Source: JAAYCI01 sp031548875 (GTDB lineage: Bacteria > Bacillota > Clostridia > Oscillospirales > Ruminococcaceae). From it: a stretch of 64,000 nucleotides of DNA. Each line of letters begins with the position of its first letter. Position 1 is the first letter of the stretch. Positions 27,002 through 35,299 of the stretch are shown here, piece after piece. Made by a program: the position numbers and the translations under genes. The stretch lies in NCBI GenBank assembly GCA_031548875.1, contig JAVBQQ010000013.1:1-64000 (forward strand). Direction: 5' to 3'. The notes beneath the pieces were generated by a model. The model saw only the letters and a program-made list of their open reading frames with translations, was not told the DNA's origin and searched no databases.

Positions 27002-27670
27002 TCACATGTAGTATTCGCCGTTGTAACTTACCAGAACGGCATTCTCCACGCCGGCCACAGCCAACATATCGTTCACAAGTTTGGCAGTGTCTTCCTTCAG
27101 CCGCACCTCCAGCGTCAGTTCAATGCCCTCTTTGGAGACGGACTTGCTTTTCATCATGTATTTTTTGGTTTGTGCCCCCACCAGATCCAGGGCGCTTTTT
27201 TCCGCTTCATCGCCGCTGCAGTTCACGATGAGGACGTAGGGCGTATCTGTTGTTTTCTTGCTGACAAAAACGAACAGGATGATCCCGATGGCGATGGACC
27301 CGATGACGGCGAGCGGGATGAGCCCCACACCCACAATGATGCCGGAGGTGATGGCCCAGAATAGAAACACCAGGTCCAGCGGTTCCTTGATGACTGTGCG
27401 GAAACGGATGATGGACAGGGCGCCTACCATGCCCAGCGATGCAATGAGGTTGGACGAGACGGCCAGGATGATGAGGCAGGTAATCATGCCCATGGCGATG
27501 AGCGAGATGGCAAAAGAGGGCGAGTACATCACGCCGTTGAAGGTTTTCTTGTACACAAAAAAGATAAACAGGCCCAGGGCAAACGAGATGAGCAGGGCCA
27601 CAACGATGTCGGTGATGGAAATGCTGGCGGCCTTGCTTAAAAAGCTGAAGTTCAGGATGTTGTCTAGCAC
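27002..27670 (-). CDS. DUF4956 membrane protein
   Basis: A 222-residue protein with four or five helices in the first 140 residues and a soluble C-terminal domain. The conserved core LGMVGALSIIRFRTVIKEP is characteristic of DUF4956. It lies between the VTC and CotH genes, its steady neighbours elsewhere. Its role is unknown; membrane partner of the VTC protein is a guess. Confidence 0.88.
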   Translation of the reverse strand: MLDNILNFSFLSKAASISITDIVVALLISFALGLFIFFVYKKTFNGVMYSPSFAISLIAMGMITCLIILAVSSNLIASLGMVGALSIIRFRTVIKEPLDLVFLFWAITSGIIVGVGLIPLAVIGSIAIGIILFVFVSKKTTDTPYVLIVNCSGDEAEKSALDLVGAQTKKYMMKSKSVSKEGIELTLEVRLKEDTAKLVNDMLAVAGVENAVLVSYNGEYYM

Positions 27671-27726
27671 GGTTAGAATTCCCCTTTCGGTTCTTGTTAT
27701 TATTCAGACTTTGGTTTCTTCTTTTT

Positions 27727-28407
27727 TCAGGTGACCAAGCGCGAAACAATGTACTTGGAAAATTCCGTCTCCCGCCTGTCCCCGATCTGCACGGCATCCC
27801 GCATGATATCCGGCAGGAATTCGTCAAACTTGATTTCCAGCAGGACGATGTTGGCCGAAGGGATCGTGACGCATTTCGGGTCCAGGAAATCATGCACATG
27901 CTCGCTCGTGCGGATGTTCGAGTCGATGGTGATGCGTACGTTTCCCGGTTTGTACACATACGCCTCCCGGTGGTAGTCCACAATTGTGCGGGGTCGCAGT
28001 TGCTGGGTCACAATCTTTGTGTATAGCTCGGCCAGCAGTGGATGGCTCGTATCCATCAGCATTCCATAGTCCCCGTTCAGGATGTCCGTGCACTCTGTGG
28101 CGCTCAGTTCGACGGTCTCCTTGCCTACAAGGCGTTTCAGCTTGCTTTTCTTCTCCAGCCGGATGAAGGAATCATCCTCCTGATAGTACCGGAACCTAAA
28201 CTTCTCCCGGCGGCTGGCACCCATCAGCTTCTCCGTGACGGCTTTGTCCCGATAGTTGTCAAAGTACAGGCTGCGCACCATATAGCCGCCAGTGGGGCCG
28301 GTATTTTCGTCCGGCTTTGCCAGGTGCTTCAAACGGCCGCGCAACTGCATCCAATCGCTATAGTTGATGTAATGCTTTAGTTCATGCCTAAATTTTGTTT
28401 CATGCAA
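27727..28407 (-). CDS. VTC domain protein (polyphosphate polymerase-like)
   Basis: A 226-residue protein matching the VTC domain, the catalytic part of yeast polyphosphate polymerase Vtc4: RHELKHYINYSDW at the start, SLYFDNYRDKAV, then basic residues in REKFRFRYY and RLEKKSK, and a late LEIKFDEFLP. The TTG at 28407 is chosen because GGGGAGAG lies before it; the next ATG upstream (28443) has no binding site. It is first in the VTC-DUF4956-CotH set. Polyphosphate synthesis has not been shown for bacterial CotH-linked forms. Confidence 0.85.
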   Translation of the reverse strand: MHETKFRHELKHYINYSDWMQLRGRLKHLAKPDENTGPTGGYMVRSLYFDNYRDKAVTEKLMGASRREKFRFRYYQEDDSFIRLEKKSKLKRLVGKETVELSATECTDILNGDYGMLMDTSHPLLAELYTKIVTQQLRPRTIVDYHREAYVYKPGNVRITIDSNIRTSEHVHDFLDPKCVTIPSANIVLLEIKFDEFLPDIMRDAVQIGDRRETEFSKYIVSRLVT

Positions 28408-28551
28408 ATCTTGTCTCTCCCCTCTAGGATGGCTGGCGCACATCCGAAAAATGCCAGTTCTATCTGAACGGTTCAAATGGTAGCAAGCCTGCCTTAAAAA
28501 TAGCTTTAGCCAGTGGTGAAAATTTTGTGTTTTCTCGGGAGAATCACAGCA

Positions 28552-28583
28552 AAAAGAGGCCATGCATCCGCATGGCCTCTTTT
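28552..28583. terminator. Bidirectional terminator
   Basis: A perfect 14-bp stem AAAAGAGGCCATGC/GCATGGCCTCTTTT with an ATCC loop. It ends the leftward two-component operon just before the VTC operon begins, so the two sets are separate transcripts. Confidence 0.9.
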
Positions 28584-28604
28584 CTCGATGAATAGCCGCA
28601 TCCA

Positions 28605-29885
28605 TCATGCAGTGGGCAGGACCACCGTGAAGGTAGTTGATTCTCCAAGGGTACTCACCGCCTGGATCTGTCCCTTGTGCTGCTGCACGATGGCCTGCGC
28701 GATGGAAAGCCCCAGGCCGTAGTTGTTTGTTTCCCGCTGCCGGGCATCGTCGCCGCGGTAAAACCGTTCAAAGATATGGGGCAGGTCCCGCGGGGCGATG
28801 CCGGCACCAGTATTCTCCACGCGCAGGTTGGCTTTCCGTCTGTCCGCACGTAGTTGCAGCTTGACCGCCCCGCCGACAGGCGTGTATTGGATGGCATTTT
28901 CCAGCAGGATATGCACCAGCCGGCGAACATCCTCCCGATCTCCCAACATCGTTACCTCCTCGGCCACTGATGAGGAAAACTGTAGATTTTTTTCGAACAT
29001 GACAGCCTCCATGGGAAGGATGCAGCTCTGCACCGTATCCGAAAGGGAAAATCGCTTTCTTTCACGCGACGGTACATCAGAATCGGCTCTCACCAGGGTG
29101 AGCAGGCGGGTAGTGAGGTGCTGCATATGTGCAGTTTCCGCCTCGATGTTGCCCAGCCACTCCATCTGGGAGGCAACGCTTTCATCCGGGTGAGACGTGA
29201 GAAGCTCTAGATTTGTCTTGATGGCGGCTACCGGGGTTTTCAGCTCGTGGGAGGAATCTTGTACGAAGCGGCGCTGGTTGTCATATGCCTCTTCAATGGG
29301 CGCCACCGATCACTTGGCAAACCACCGGCTCACAAACCAGATGACCGCCAGCATACATATAAAAACGATTGCAGATACGATGACGAGGTTGACCCGATAA
29401 GCCCTCGACTCGCTTGTTTCAATAAAGGCAATGCGATAGGTGTTGCTGTCACCATCCATGGAAACCCGGTACGTCCAGGTATCCTCCCCCTGGGTGAAAT
29501 GCCCTGTATACCCATCCTCTACACGCACCTGTTCCAGCATAGCGGGCACATCGATTGCCTCCATGTTGAAAAAAGGATTTGACCCGATGGGTGCATAGCT
29601 GCCATTTGTGACCCGGACAGCGAAGCCGGCCTTTGGAATACTCATGTCTGGGTCCAAACCTGCCGGTAATTCTGTAGGGTTCGGTTGCAGGGTAGATATC
29701 CCGGCTTCAGGCCAGGGCAGGGCGTTGTTGTTGGGCAGGGTAAGCAAGGTGTTCAATCCCACATCCAGCTCTCGTTGAGACGTCGAATAGGTGAGTGTGT
29801 ATACAATGACAAATGCAGCAAGCATCAGCAAACTGATGACCAGCATGTTCATCCGGATGAACCCGCGCCGCAATTTTTCAAACAT
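28605..29885 (-). pseudogene. Sensor histidine kinase split by an in-frame TGA
   Basis: One frame from 29885 to 28605 encodes a complete kinase except for a TGA at 29312-29310. Before it: a 191-residue sensor half with two helices and an extracellular loop, ending in SRWFAK. After it: SVAPIEEAYDNQRRFVQD, the H-box SSHELKTP, N-box ENAIQYTP and G-boxes. Relatives have Arg or Ser at the stop, so a CGA to TGA change fits. A GTG at 29306 could restart translation of the catalytic half, though it has no clear ribosome binding site. The start overlaps the response regulator gene by 8 bases. Confidence 0.85.
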
Positions 29886-30573
29886 GGTCCTTCTCCAGTT
29901 TGTACCCCATGCCGCGGATAGTCACGATAGAACAGTCCGAGTGGAGATACTTGAGTTTTTTTCGCAAAAAAGAGATATACACCTCCACATTGTTGTCCTG
30001 GGTCTCACTTTCAAACCCCCAGGCGTTCACAATGATGGCTTGCTTGTCGCAAACGTTGGCAGCGTTCCGCATGAGGCACTCCATCACCAACGCCTCCTTG
30101 CGGGACATGGAGACTGTGCGGCCATCTTGTGTAAACAGCCGCAATTCCGGCACATCCAGGGATGTGTTGCCACAAAAAAGAGCGCCATCGCGGGTTATAG
30201 GCTGCCCTTTTCTCCGCGTGATGGAGCGAAGGCGGGCCATCAGCACCGTTGAAGAGAAGGGCTTAGTGAGATAATCATCGGCCCCTTTGTCCAGCCCTGT
30301 CACGACGTTTTCATCCTCGCCAAGGGCAGTGAGCATCAGAACAGGAGTCGCGACGCCTTGCGCGCGCAGCTGCTCCAACACTTCAAGTCCATTTAACTGG
30401 GGCAACATGACATCCAGGATGATTGCCTCATAACTGCCGGACAGGGCGTAATCCAACCCGTCACGCCCATTGTGCACACATTCCGCTTCATAATTTTTTT
30501 CGCGCAGCATTGCCGCCAATGGCAGAGCCAGATGCTTCTCGTCTTCGATAATCAGGATGCGCAGAGCTATCAC
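29878..30573 (-). CDS. OmpR-family response regulator
   Basis: A 231-residue regulator: receiver domain with the acidic pair IIEDE, phosphoacceptor Asp in LDVMLP, Thr in LMLTAL and Lys in LTKPF, followed by a winged helix (NNVEVYISFLRKKL, VTIRGMGYKLE). It precedes the damaged kinase gene and the VTC-DUF4956-CotH operon it may control. The GTG start has AAGGA very close, so an internal CTG a few codons later is possible. Confidence 0.9.
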   Translation of the reverse strand: MIALRILIIEDEKHLALPLAAMLREKNYEAECVHNGRDGLDYALSGSYEAIILDVMLPQLNGLEVLEQLRAQGVATPVLMLTALGEDENVVTGLDKGADDYLTKPFSSTVLMARLRSITRRKGQPITRDGALFCGNTSLDVPELRLFTQDGRTVSMSRKEALVMECLMRNAANVCDKQAIIVNAWGFESETQDNNVEVYISFLRKKLKYLHSDCSIVTIRGMGYKLEKDHV

Positions 30574-30592
30574 CGTCCTTAACGCTTCTGGT

Positions 30593-30604
30593 GCTATTAT
30601 ACCA
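30593..30604 (-). promoter_or_regulatory. Extended -10 promoter of the two-component operon
   Basis: Read leftward: TGG-TATAAT, with TATAAT at 30601-30596, 23 bases before the GTG start. No good -35 is visible, as expected for an extended -10. Confidence 0.55.
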
Positions 30605-31102
30605 GAAACATCTTTAGGAAAGCTTAATTAGATACGCGTTAGCACTTTGACATAGTGTTTTTACAAACCATACAAACCGTAATTAATTGGTACTGTCCCT
30701 ATTCATCTGTGCAGGGTTGGTTCACAAAAGGGGCAGATGGTCCATGCGCAAAGTGCCTTGCCTGTCATGTCTAATAACGCGTCTGCCACTCCGCACGGGA
30801 GTGGGCAACTGCCTATGCCCCAACGGCAAATGCCGTTGGATTGGCCCAGGCCATACGTCCGAAACGTGGTCGCCCTCGGCACCTGCGGCCTATACCGAAT
30901 GCTTGCGATACGGGTGCAAAGTCCGTACGTAACAACAGTTCGGAGGTACAAGTGCCTGTTCCCGGCACGGACAAATCATTTCCAGCCCGGCTTGCTACCG
31001 GGCCTCCCGCGGGCCAGGTCTGATTTGTCTACGCCACTCATTGTGCCGCAGGTGGTACGTGCGCACAGCGCCCTGCCTTACGTTCGAGAACGCACCTGCA
31101 AC

Positions 31103-31560
31103 AAGGGCGTTACTTGGAAGTCAAGCAACACCAACGTGTGGCCACCGTCAGCGCCAACGGCAAGGTAAAGGGCATTTGGAACGGCACGGCCACCATCACC
31201 GCCACCGCGAAAGACGGCAGCGGCATGAAGACCTACTGTAAAATCACCGTGAAGCAGACGTTCATCGCAACCCCGATGGTCACGAAGATGGCCCTCAGCA
31301 ACACCAAAACCGTTAAAATCACTTGGACAAAATCCGCGAAGGCCACCCACTATCAGGTTTACCGTTCGACCAACTCCAACAGCGGGTTTAAGCGCATCGC
31401 CACCGTGAAGGGCACGTCGTACACGAACAAGAACCTGACCGCAGGCAAGACTTACTACTTCAAGGTTCGCGCGCTCAAGAAGGCCAAAAGCGGCAAGAAA
31501 ACCTACAGCGGCTACAGCACCGCAAAGCCCGTCAAGATGAGTGCCGTAAAGCCCCGCAGC
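31103..31560 (+). pseudogene. Remnant of a surface protein with Big_2 and FnIII domains
   Basis: The reading frame carries a bacterial Ig-like motif (KGVTWKSSNTNV, then ATVSANGKVKGIWNGTATIT) broken by two extra bases near 31136. A fibronectin type III domain follows (VKITWTKSAKATHYQVYRST, NLTAGKTYYFKVRAL). Both ends are missing. It resembles the domains of the intact surface protein at 56817. Confidence 0.75.
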
Positions 31561-31562
31561 AC

Positions 31563-31720
31563 AGCCGTATTATTATCAGGCCGCGCAACCACAGCAACCA
31601 TACTATGCTTACCAAACCCCTCCCCCACTGCCACCAAATGGTAAGCCGCGCAAAGGCTTAGCGTTTCCCTTGACTACTTCAAAACTATGCGCGGAATTGT
31701 TTGGCCTGCATAGGATATAG
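31563..31720 (+). pseudogene. Fragment of a Gln/Pro/Tyr-rich protein
   Basis: Read in a different frame from the preceding FnIII remnant, this stretch gives QPYYYQAAQPQQPYYAYQ, a proline run and KPRKG before a TAG at 31718. Such linkers are common between a zinc ribbon and membrane helices in small clostridial proteins. It has neither end and appears fused to the preceding remnant by rearrangement. Confidence 0.4.
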
Positions 31721-31722
31721 TG
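31681..31722 (+). repeat. 42-base dispersed repeat, copy 1
   Basis: Matches 38228-38269 at 33 of 42 positions without gaps; conserved blocks are TGCGCGG, ATTG and GGATATAGTGA. Function unknown. Confidence 0.5.
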
Positions 31723-31746
31723 ACCACAGAACTATATATCATTCCG

Positions 31747-31775
31747 TTGACAAGCCCTTAATCGCATGCTATAAT
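31747..31775 (+). promoter_or_regulatory. Consensus promoter of the DUF364-FecCD gene set
   Basis: A perfect TTGACA (31747-31752), a 17-base spacer and a perfect TATAAT (31770-31775), 50 bases before the DUF364 protein start. An inverted repeat begins inside the -10. Confidence 0.9.
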
Positions 31776-31812
31776 CCACTCGATATGTTTTTCAAAGAAT
31801 ATCGAGTGGATT
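31773..31812 (+). promoter_or_regulatory. 14-bp perfect inverted repeat overlapping the -10
   Basis: AATCCACTCGATAT (31773-31786) and ATATCGAGTGGATT (31799-31812) around a 12-base centre. Its position over the -10 and start point suits a repressor operator; as RNA it would be a hairpin at the 5' end of the message. It ends 12 bases before the gene, so it could also control translation. Confidence 0.7.
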
Positions 31813-31824
31813 GTGAGGCTACTC

Positions 31825-32592
31825 ATGTGGAACTTGTACGACCAGCTCATTGACCCCATCCCCGAGGGTATTGGGGTGGAGTGGTACAACGCCGCCCGTG
31901 TGTGGACGGGCGTGGCCACTATTGGCGGCGTGGGCGTGGCCATGACCGTACACGATACCGGTATGCCGCGCCTTGTAGAGGGTTCAATTACCGGTATGGA
32001 CCTACGCGCCTTGGCCGGGCTTTCAAAGTCCTGGCAGATGGTGGAAGCCTCTCTTGGCGTGGCAGCCATCAACGCATGGTATAACACTTGGGACAAAGCC
32101 TCCGCATTCCCCGGCTTTCATCCTTTGGCGTCTAAAAAGGACGACCTGCAAAGCCGCACCGAAAAAAACGCATTCTTCGCCTTTGCCGATGAAATCGCGG
32201 GTAAAAAAGTGGCTGTCATCGGGCACTTCCCACACATCGAGCAGCAGCTAGCCGATATCTGCGAGTTGTCCATCCTGGAGCGCAACCCCAGCCGGGGCGA
32301 CTATCCCGACAGCGCTTGTGAGTATATACTGCCCCAGCAGGATTATGTCTTCATCACCGGCATGGCGCTCATCAACAAGACGCTGCCGCGTCTGCTGCAA
32401 ATCTGCCAAACGCCAAAGGTGTCGCTGGTGGGGCCTTCGGTTCCTCTTGCGCCTGTTTGGAGGGACTACGGTGTAGACAACCTGTCCGGCTTTGTGTGTA
32501 CCGAGCCGGATGTGGTGGACGAAGCGCTCCGGCGGGGCGGCCACCAAGAGATTTTCCTGGGCGGCCGCATGGTCAGCATCGACCTCGTCTAA
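31825..32592 (+). CDS. DUF4213/DUF364 protein
   Basis: A 255-residue protein with an N-terminal DUF4213 part (residues 1-90, including PIPEGIGVEWYNAARVW) and a C-terminal DUF364 part (KVAVIGHFPHIEQQ, ERNPSRGDYPDSACEYILPQ, DYVFITGMALINKTLP). The second part has a Rossmann-like fold. These proteins often sit beside FecCD-type metal transporters and are suspected in metal or metallocofactor handling; the reaction is unknown. It is the first gene after a consensus promoter and operator. Confidence 0.85.
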   Translation: MWNLYDQLIDPIPEGIGVEWYNAARVWTGVATIGGVGVAMTVHDTGMPRLVEGSITGMDLRALAGLSKSWQMVEASLGVAAINAWYNTWDKASAFPGFHPLASKKDDLQSRTEKNAFFAFADEIAGKKVAVIGHFPHIEQQLADICELSILERNPSRGDYPDSACEYILPQQDYVFITGMALINKTLPRLLQICQTPKVSLVGPSVPLAPVWRDYGVDNLSGFVCTEPDVVDEALRRGGHQEIFLGGRMVSIDLV

Positions 32593-32609
32593 ACCATTCT
32601 ACCTATTTG

Positions 32610-32632
32610 CTGCCGTCCGGCAGGCGCGGCAG
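32610..32632 (+). terminator. Possible terminator after the DUF364 gene
   Basis: Arms CTGCCG and CGGCAG are followed by TTTTATTA. The loop is long and holds a competing hairpin (CCGTCCGG), so it may be an attenuator before the methyltransferase gene. Confidence 0.45.
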
Positions 32633-32727
32633 TTTTATTACCACAATCGTATTGTTTTATCAAATATATCGAATTGACACTTGGGTACACATTGACATCT
32701 ATTTCTACTCTTACGTGGGAGGTAACA

Positions 32728-33363
32728 ATGCAACAGACCGAAAACAACAAGGCGTACGACTATGACGATATCGCCGAGCATATCTTCAAGTCCATCTATG
32801 GGGTGATTGCTGAGCAGATTGTGGCCCGCACCAGAGTGCATAGCGGCAACCTTGTGGACATTGGCTGCGGCGGCGGGCATCTGGGGTTTGCCGTTTTGCA
32901 GCGCACGCAACTGGAGGGATATTTTATTGACATCCAGCCCGCGGCGGCGGCCGTTTGCGAAGAGAGAGCAACTGCGCTGGGCCTTGCCCACCGGGCGCAC
33001 ATTACCACCGGCGACGTGCACGCCCTGCCCTACCCAGACGGCTTTGCACACCTCATCATTAGCCGGGGTTCGATGGGCTTCTGGGGCGAGTACGAGATTG
33101 CTTTTGCCGAAATCGGCCGGGTGCTGGCGCATGGCGGCAGGACCTACATCGGCAGCGGCCTGGGCAACCGGGAGACCCGCCTTGCGATAAACGAGAAGAT
33201 GAGGGCGCGCGACCCCGACTGGCCTCATTCCATCCGCCGCCGCCAGACGCACCTGCCCACCGAAGAATTGCGGCGCATCATCGCGCAGACTGCACCTACG
33301 TGCGAACTGACTGTCATCGAAAGCGAGGACGAGGGACGATGGTTCCTGCTGTCAAAAAGCTAG
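32728..33363 (+). CDS. SAM-dependent class I methyltransferase
   Basis: A 211-residue methyltransferase (SAM motif VDIGCGGGHLG, acidic FIDIQP, then ISRGSMGFWGEYEIAFAEI). The ATG follows GGGAGG. It overlaps the permease gene by 25 bases, so it is part of the transporter operon. The substrate may be a metallophore or ligand, which would fit the context, but nothing in the sequence names it. Confidence 0.82.
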   Translation: MQQTENNKAYDYDDIAEHIFKSIYGVIAEQIVARTRVHSGNLVDIGCGGGHLGFAVLQRTQLEGYFIDIQPAAAAVCEERATALGLAHRAHITTGDVHALPYPDGFAHLIISRGSMGFWGEYEIAFAEIGRVLAHGGRTYIGSGLGNRETRLAINEKMRARDPDWPHSIRRRQTHLPTEELRRIIAQTAPTCELTVIESEDEGRWFLLSKS

Positions 33364-34415
33364 AAAACGAACGCGCGCGTATGGGCGAAAGGGTCTCTCC
33401 CAGCTTGCGCACACGCCCTTCGCGGCGGCTGCGCTGGGTGCTCATCATCGCCGTGCCCTTGCTTCTATTCTTGTTCTCCTTTTCCATTGGCAAGTACCCC
33501 ATCGGCCCGGCCGACCTGCTCTCCACCATTTACTATCACTTTACAGACCCCGCCAAGATTGCGGACAGCAACATGGAAACAGCACTGTTCAACATCCGGC
33601 TGCCGCGCGTGCTGGCCGCCATGCTGGTGGGGGCGGGGCTGTCGGTGGCGGGCGCTTCGTACCAGGGTATGTTCAAGAACCCCATCGTTTCGCCCGATAT
33701 CCTGGGCGCGTCGGCGGGGGCGGGCTTTGGCGCCGCACTGGGGCTGCTGCTCTCGCTCTCCACAACCGGCATCCAGCTGTGCGCCTTTGCGGGCGGCATC
33801 GTAGCAGTTGTGTTCACGGTCGGCATCAACAAGGGTGTCTCGCACGACCCACTACTTGGCCTCGTGCTGGGTGGCGTGATGGTAACAAGCCTTTTTTCGG
33901 CTTTCACCTCCTACGTGAAGCTTGTGGCCGACCAAGACGACAAACTGCCCGCCATCACCTTCTGGCTGATGGGCGGCTTCCACTCGATGACCCGGGCAAA
34001 GCTTATAAGCATCCTGCTGCCCGTCGGCGTCTCCATCGCCATCCTGTTCCTGCTGCGCTGGAAGCTGAACGTGTTTTCCTTTGGTGAGGAGGAGGCGCGC
34101 ACACTGGGTGTCAAGACGCGCAGTGTGCGGTATCTCGTCATCCTGGCCGCCACGCTCATCACGGCGTCATCGGTGGCCGTGGCCGGCATGGTGGGCTGGG
34201 TGGGGCTGGTCATCCCGCATCTGGCGCGGGTGTTCGTGGGACCCAATTTTCGCCAGCTCATCCCGGCCAGCGCGCTGCTTGGCGCAAGTTACCTGCTCTT
34301 GGTGGACGACATCGCCCGCAACGCCTGGGTGGTGGAGATTCCCATCGGCATCCTCATGGCGGTTGTGGGTGTGCCGGTATTCCTGCTCATTTATAGGGCA
34401 AACGCGCGGAGGTGA
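33339..34415 (+). CDS. FecCD-type ABC permease
   Basis: A 358-residue permease with about nine helices. Family motifs are NIRLPRVLAAMLVGAGLSVAG (core RLPRVLAAMLVGA), NPIVSPDILGASAGAG and GWVGLVIPHLARVFVG. Members carry siderophores, cobalamin, or, as in Haemophilus MolBC, molybdate. The MoeA gene downstream favours molybdate or tungstate. The ATG at 33339 lies inside the methyltransferase gene. Confidence 0.9.
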   Translation: MVPAVKKLENERARMGERVSPSLRTRPSRRLRWVLIIAVPLLLFLFSFSIGKYPIGPADLLSTIYYHFTDPAKIADSNMETALFNIRLPRVLAAMLVGAGLSVAGASYQGMFKNPIVSPDILGASAGAGFGAALGLLLSLSTTGIQLCAFAGGIVAVVFTVGINKGVSHDPLLGLVLGGVMVTSLFSAFTSYVKLVADQDDKLPAITFWLMGGFHSMTRAKLISILLPVGVSIAILFLLRWKLNVFSFGEEEARTLGVKTRSVRYLVILAATLITASSVAVAGMVGWVGLVIPHLARVFVGPNFRQLIPASALLGASYLLLVDDIARNAWVVEIPIGILMAVVGVPVFLLIYRANARR

Positions 34416-34420
34416 AATGG

Positions 34421-35299
34421 ATGCTACAGGTGTGTGGTTTGCGTGCCGGATATGGCCGAGGCGACATCCTGAAGGATGTGAACGTCTCAATGGACAGCGG
34501 CGACTTTTTATGTGTTCTGGGCGCCAACGGCTGCGGCAAAACAACGCTTCTCAAAACCATCCTGGGCATCCTGCGCCCCACGGCGGGGCAGGTGCTGCTG
34601 GATGGCGAAGACATCCACAAGATGGACGTAAAACAGCTGGCCCGGCAGATTGCCTATATCCCCCAAGCGCACGTTCCGCCCTTCCCGTTCACCGTGCGCG
34701 ACGTGGTGCTCATGGGCCGCACACCCTTCCTGGGGCATCTGGCCATGCCCCGGGAGAGCGACCGAAAGCTTGTAGACGATATCCTTGAAATGCTGGGTAT
34801 CGGCTGGATGGCCGACCACAGCTACACCGCCCTCAGCGGCGGGCAGCGCCAGATGGTCGTCGTTGCGCGGGCGCTGGCCCAACAGCCGCGCCTGCTGGTA
34901 ATGGACGAACCCACTGCCAGCCTCGACTTTGGCAACCAGTATGTCGTGCTCAGCCAGATGGTGCAGCTGTCCAAAACCGGCATCAGCGTCATCATGGTGA
35001 CGCACGACCCCAGCCACGCCTTCTTCTGCGCCAACCGCGTGCTGGCCATGAAGGACGGCCGGGTGCTGGACGAGGGCACCCCGCGCGAGGTGATTGTGGA
35101 GGCGGCGATGGAAGAAATCTACCAGACGCCGGTGAAGATTGCAGACATTGCTCTTTCGGATGAAACCAGCGCCTCTATCTGCGTGCCGCTGCATGCCTGC
35201 GCAGGTGAAAGCACCTGTGCATCCGACATAGCCCGTCACAACCCCATTCCTTTCCCGCACTTTGCGGAAAAATATACCCAACAAGGAGATGCACAATGA
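34421..35299 (+). CDS. FecE-type ABC ATPase
   Basis: A 292-residue ATPase: Walker A GANGCGKTT, Q-loop IPQAH, signature LSGGQRQM, Walker B LLVMDEPTASLD. ATG 34421 is chosen over a GTG at 34412 because GGAGG lies 8 bases upstream. The last ~35 residues extend past the domain and include Cys and His (CVPLHACAGESTCASD), which might bind metal. It overlaps the binding-protein gene by ATGA. Confidence 0.9.
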   Translation: MLQVCGLRAGYGRGDILKDVNVSMDSGDFLCVLGANGCGKTTLLKTILGILRPTAGQVLLDGEDIHKMDVKQLARQIAYIPQAHVPPFPFTVRDVVLMGRTPFLGHLAMPRESDRKLVDDILEMLGIGWMADHSYTALSGGQRQMVVVARALAQQPRLLVMDEPTASLDFGNQYVVLSQMVQLSKTGISVIMVTHDPSHAFFCANRVLAMKDGRVLDEGTPREVIVEAAMEEIYQTPVKIADIALSDETSASICVPLHACAGESTCASDIARHNPIPFPHFAEKYTQQGDAQ

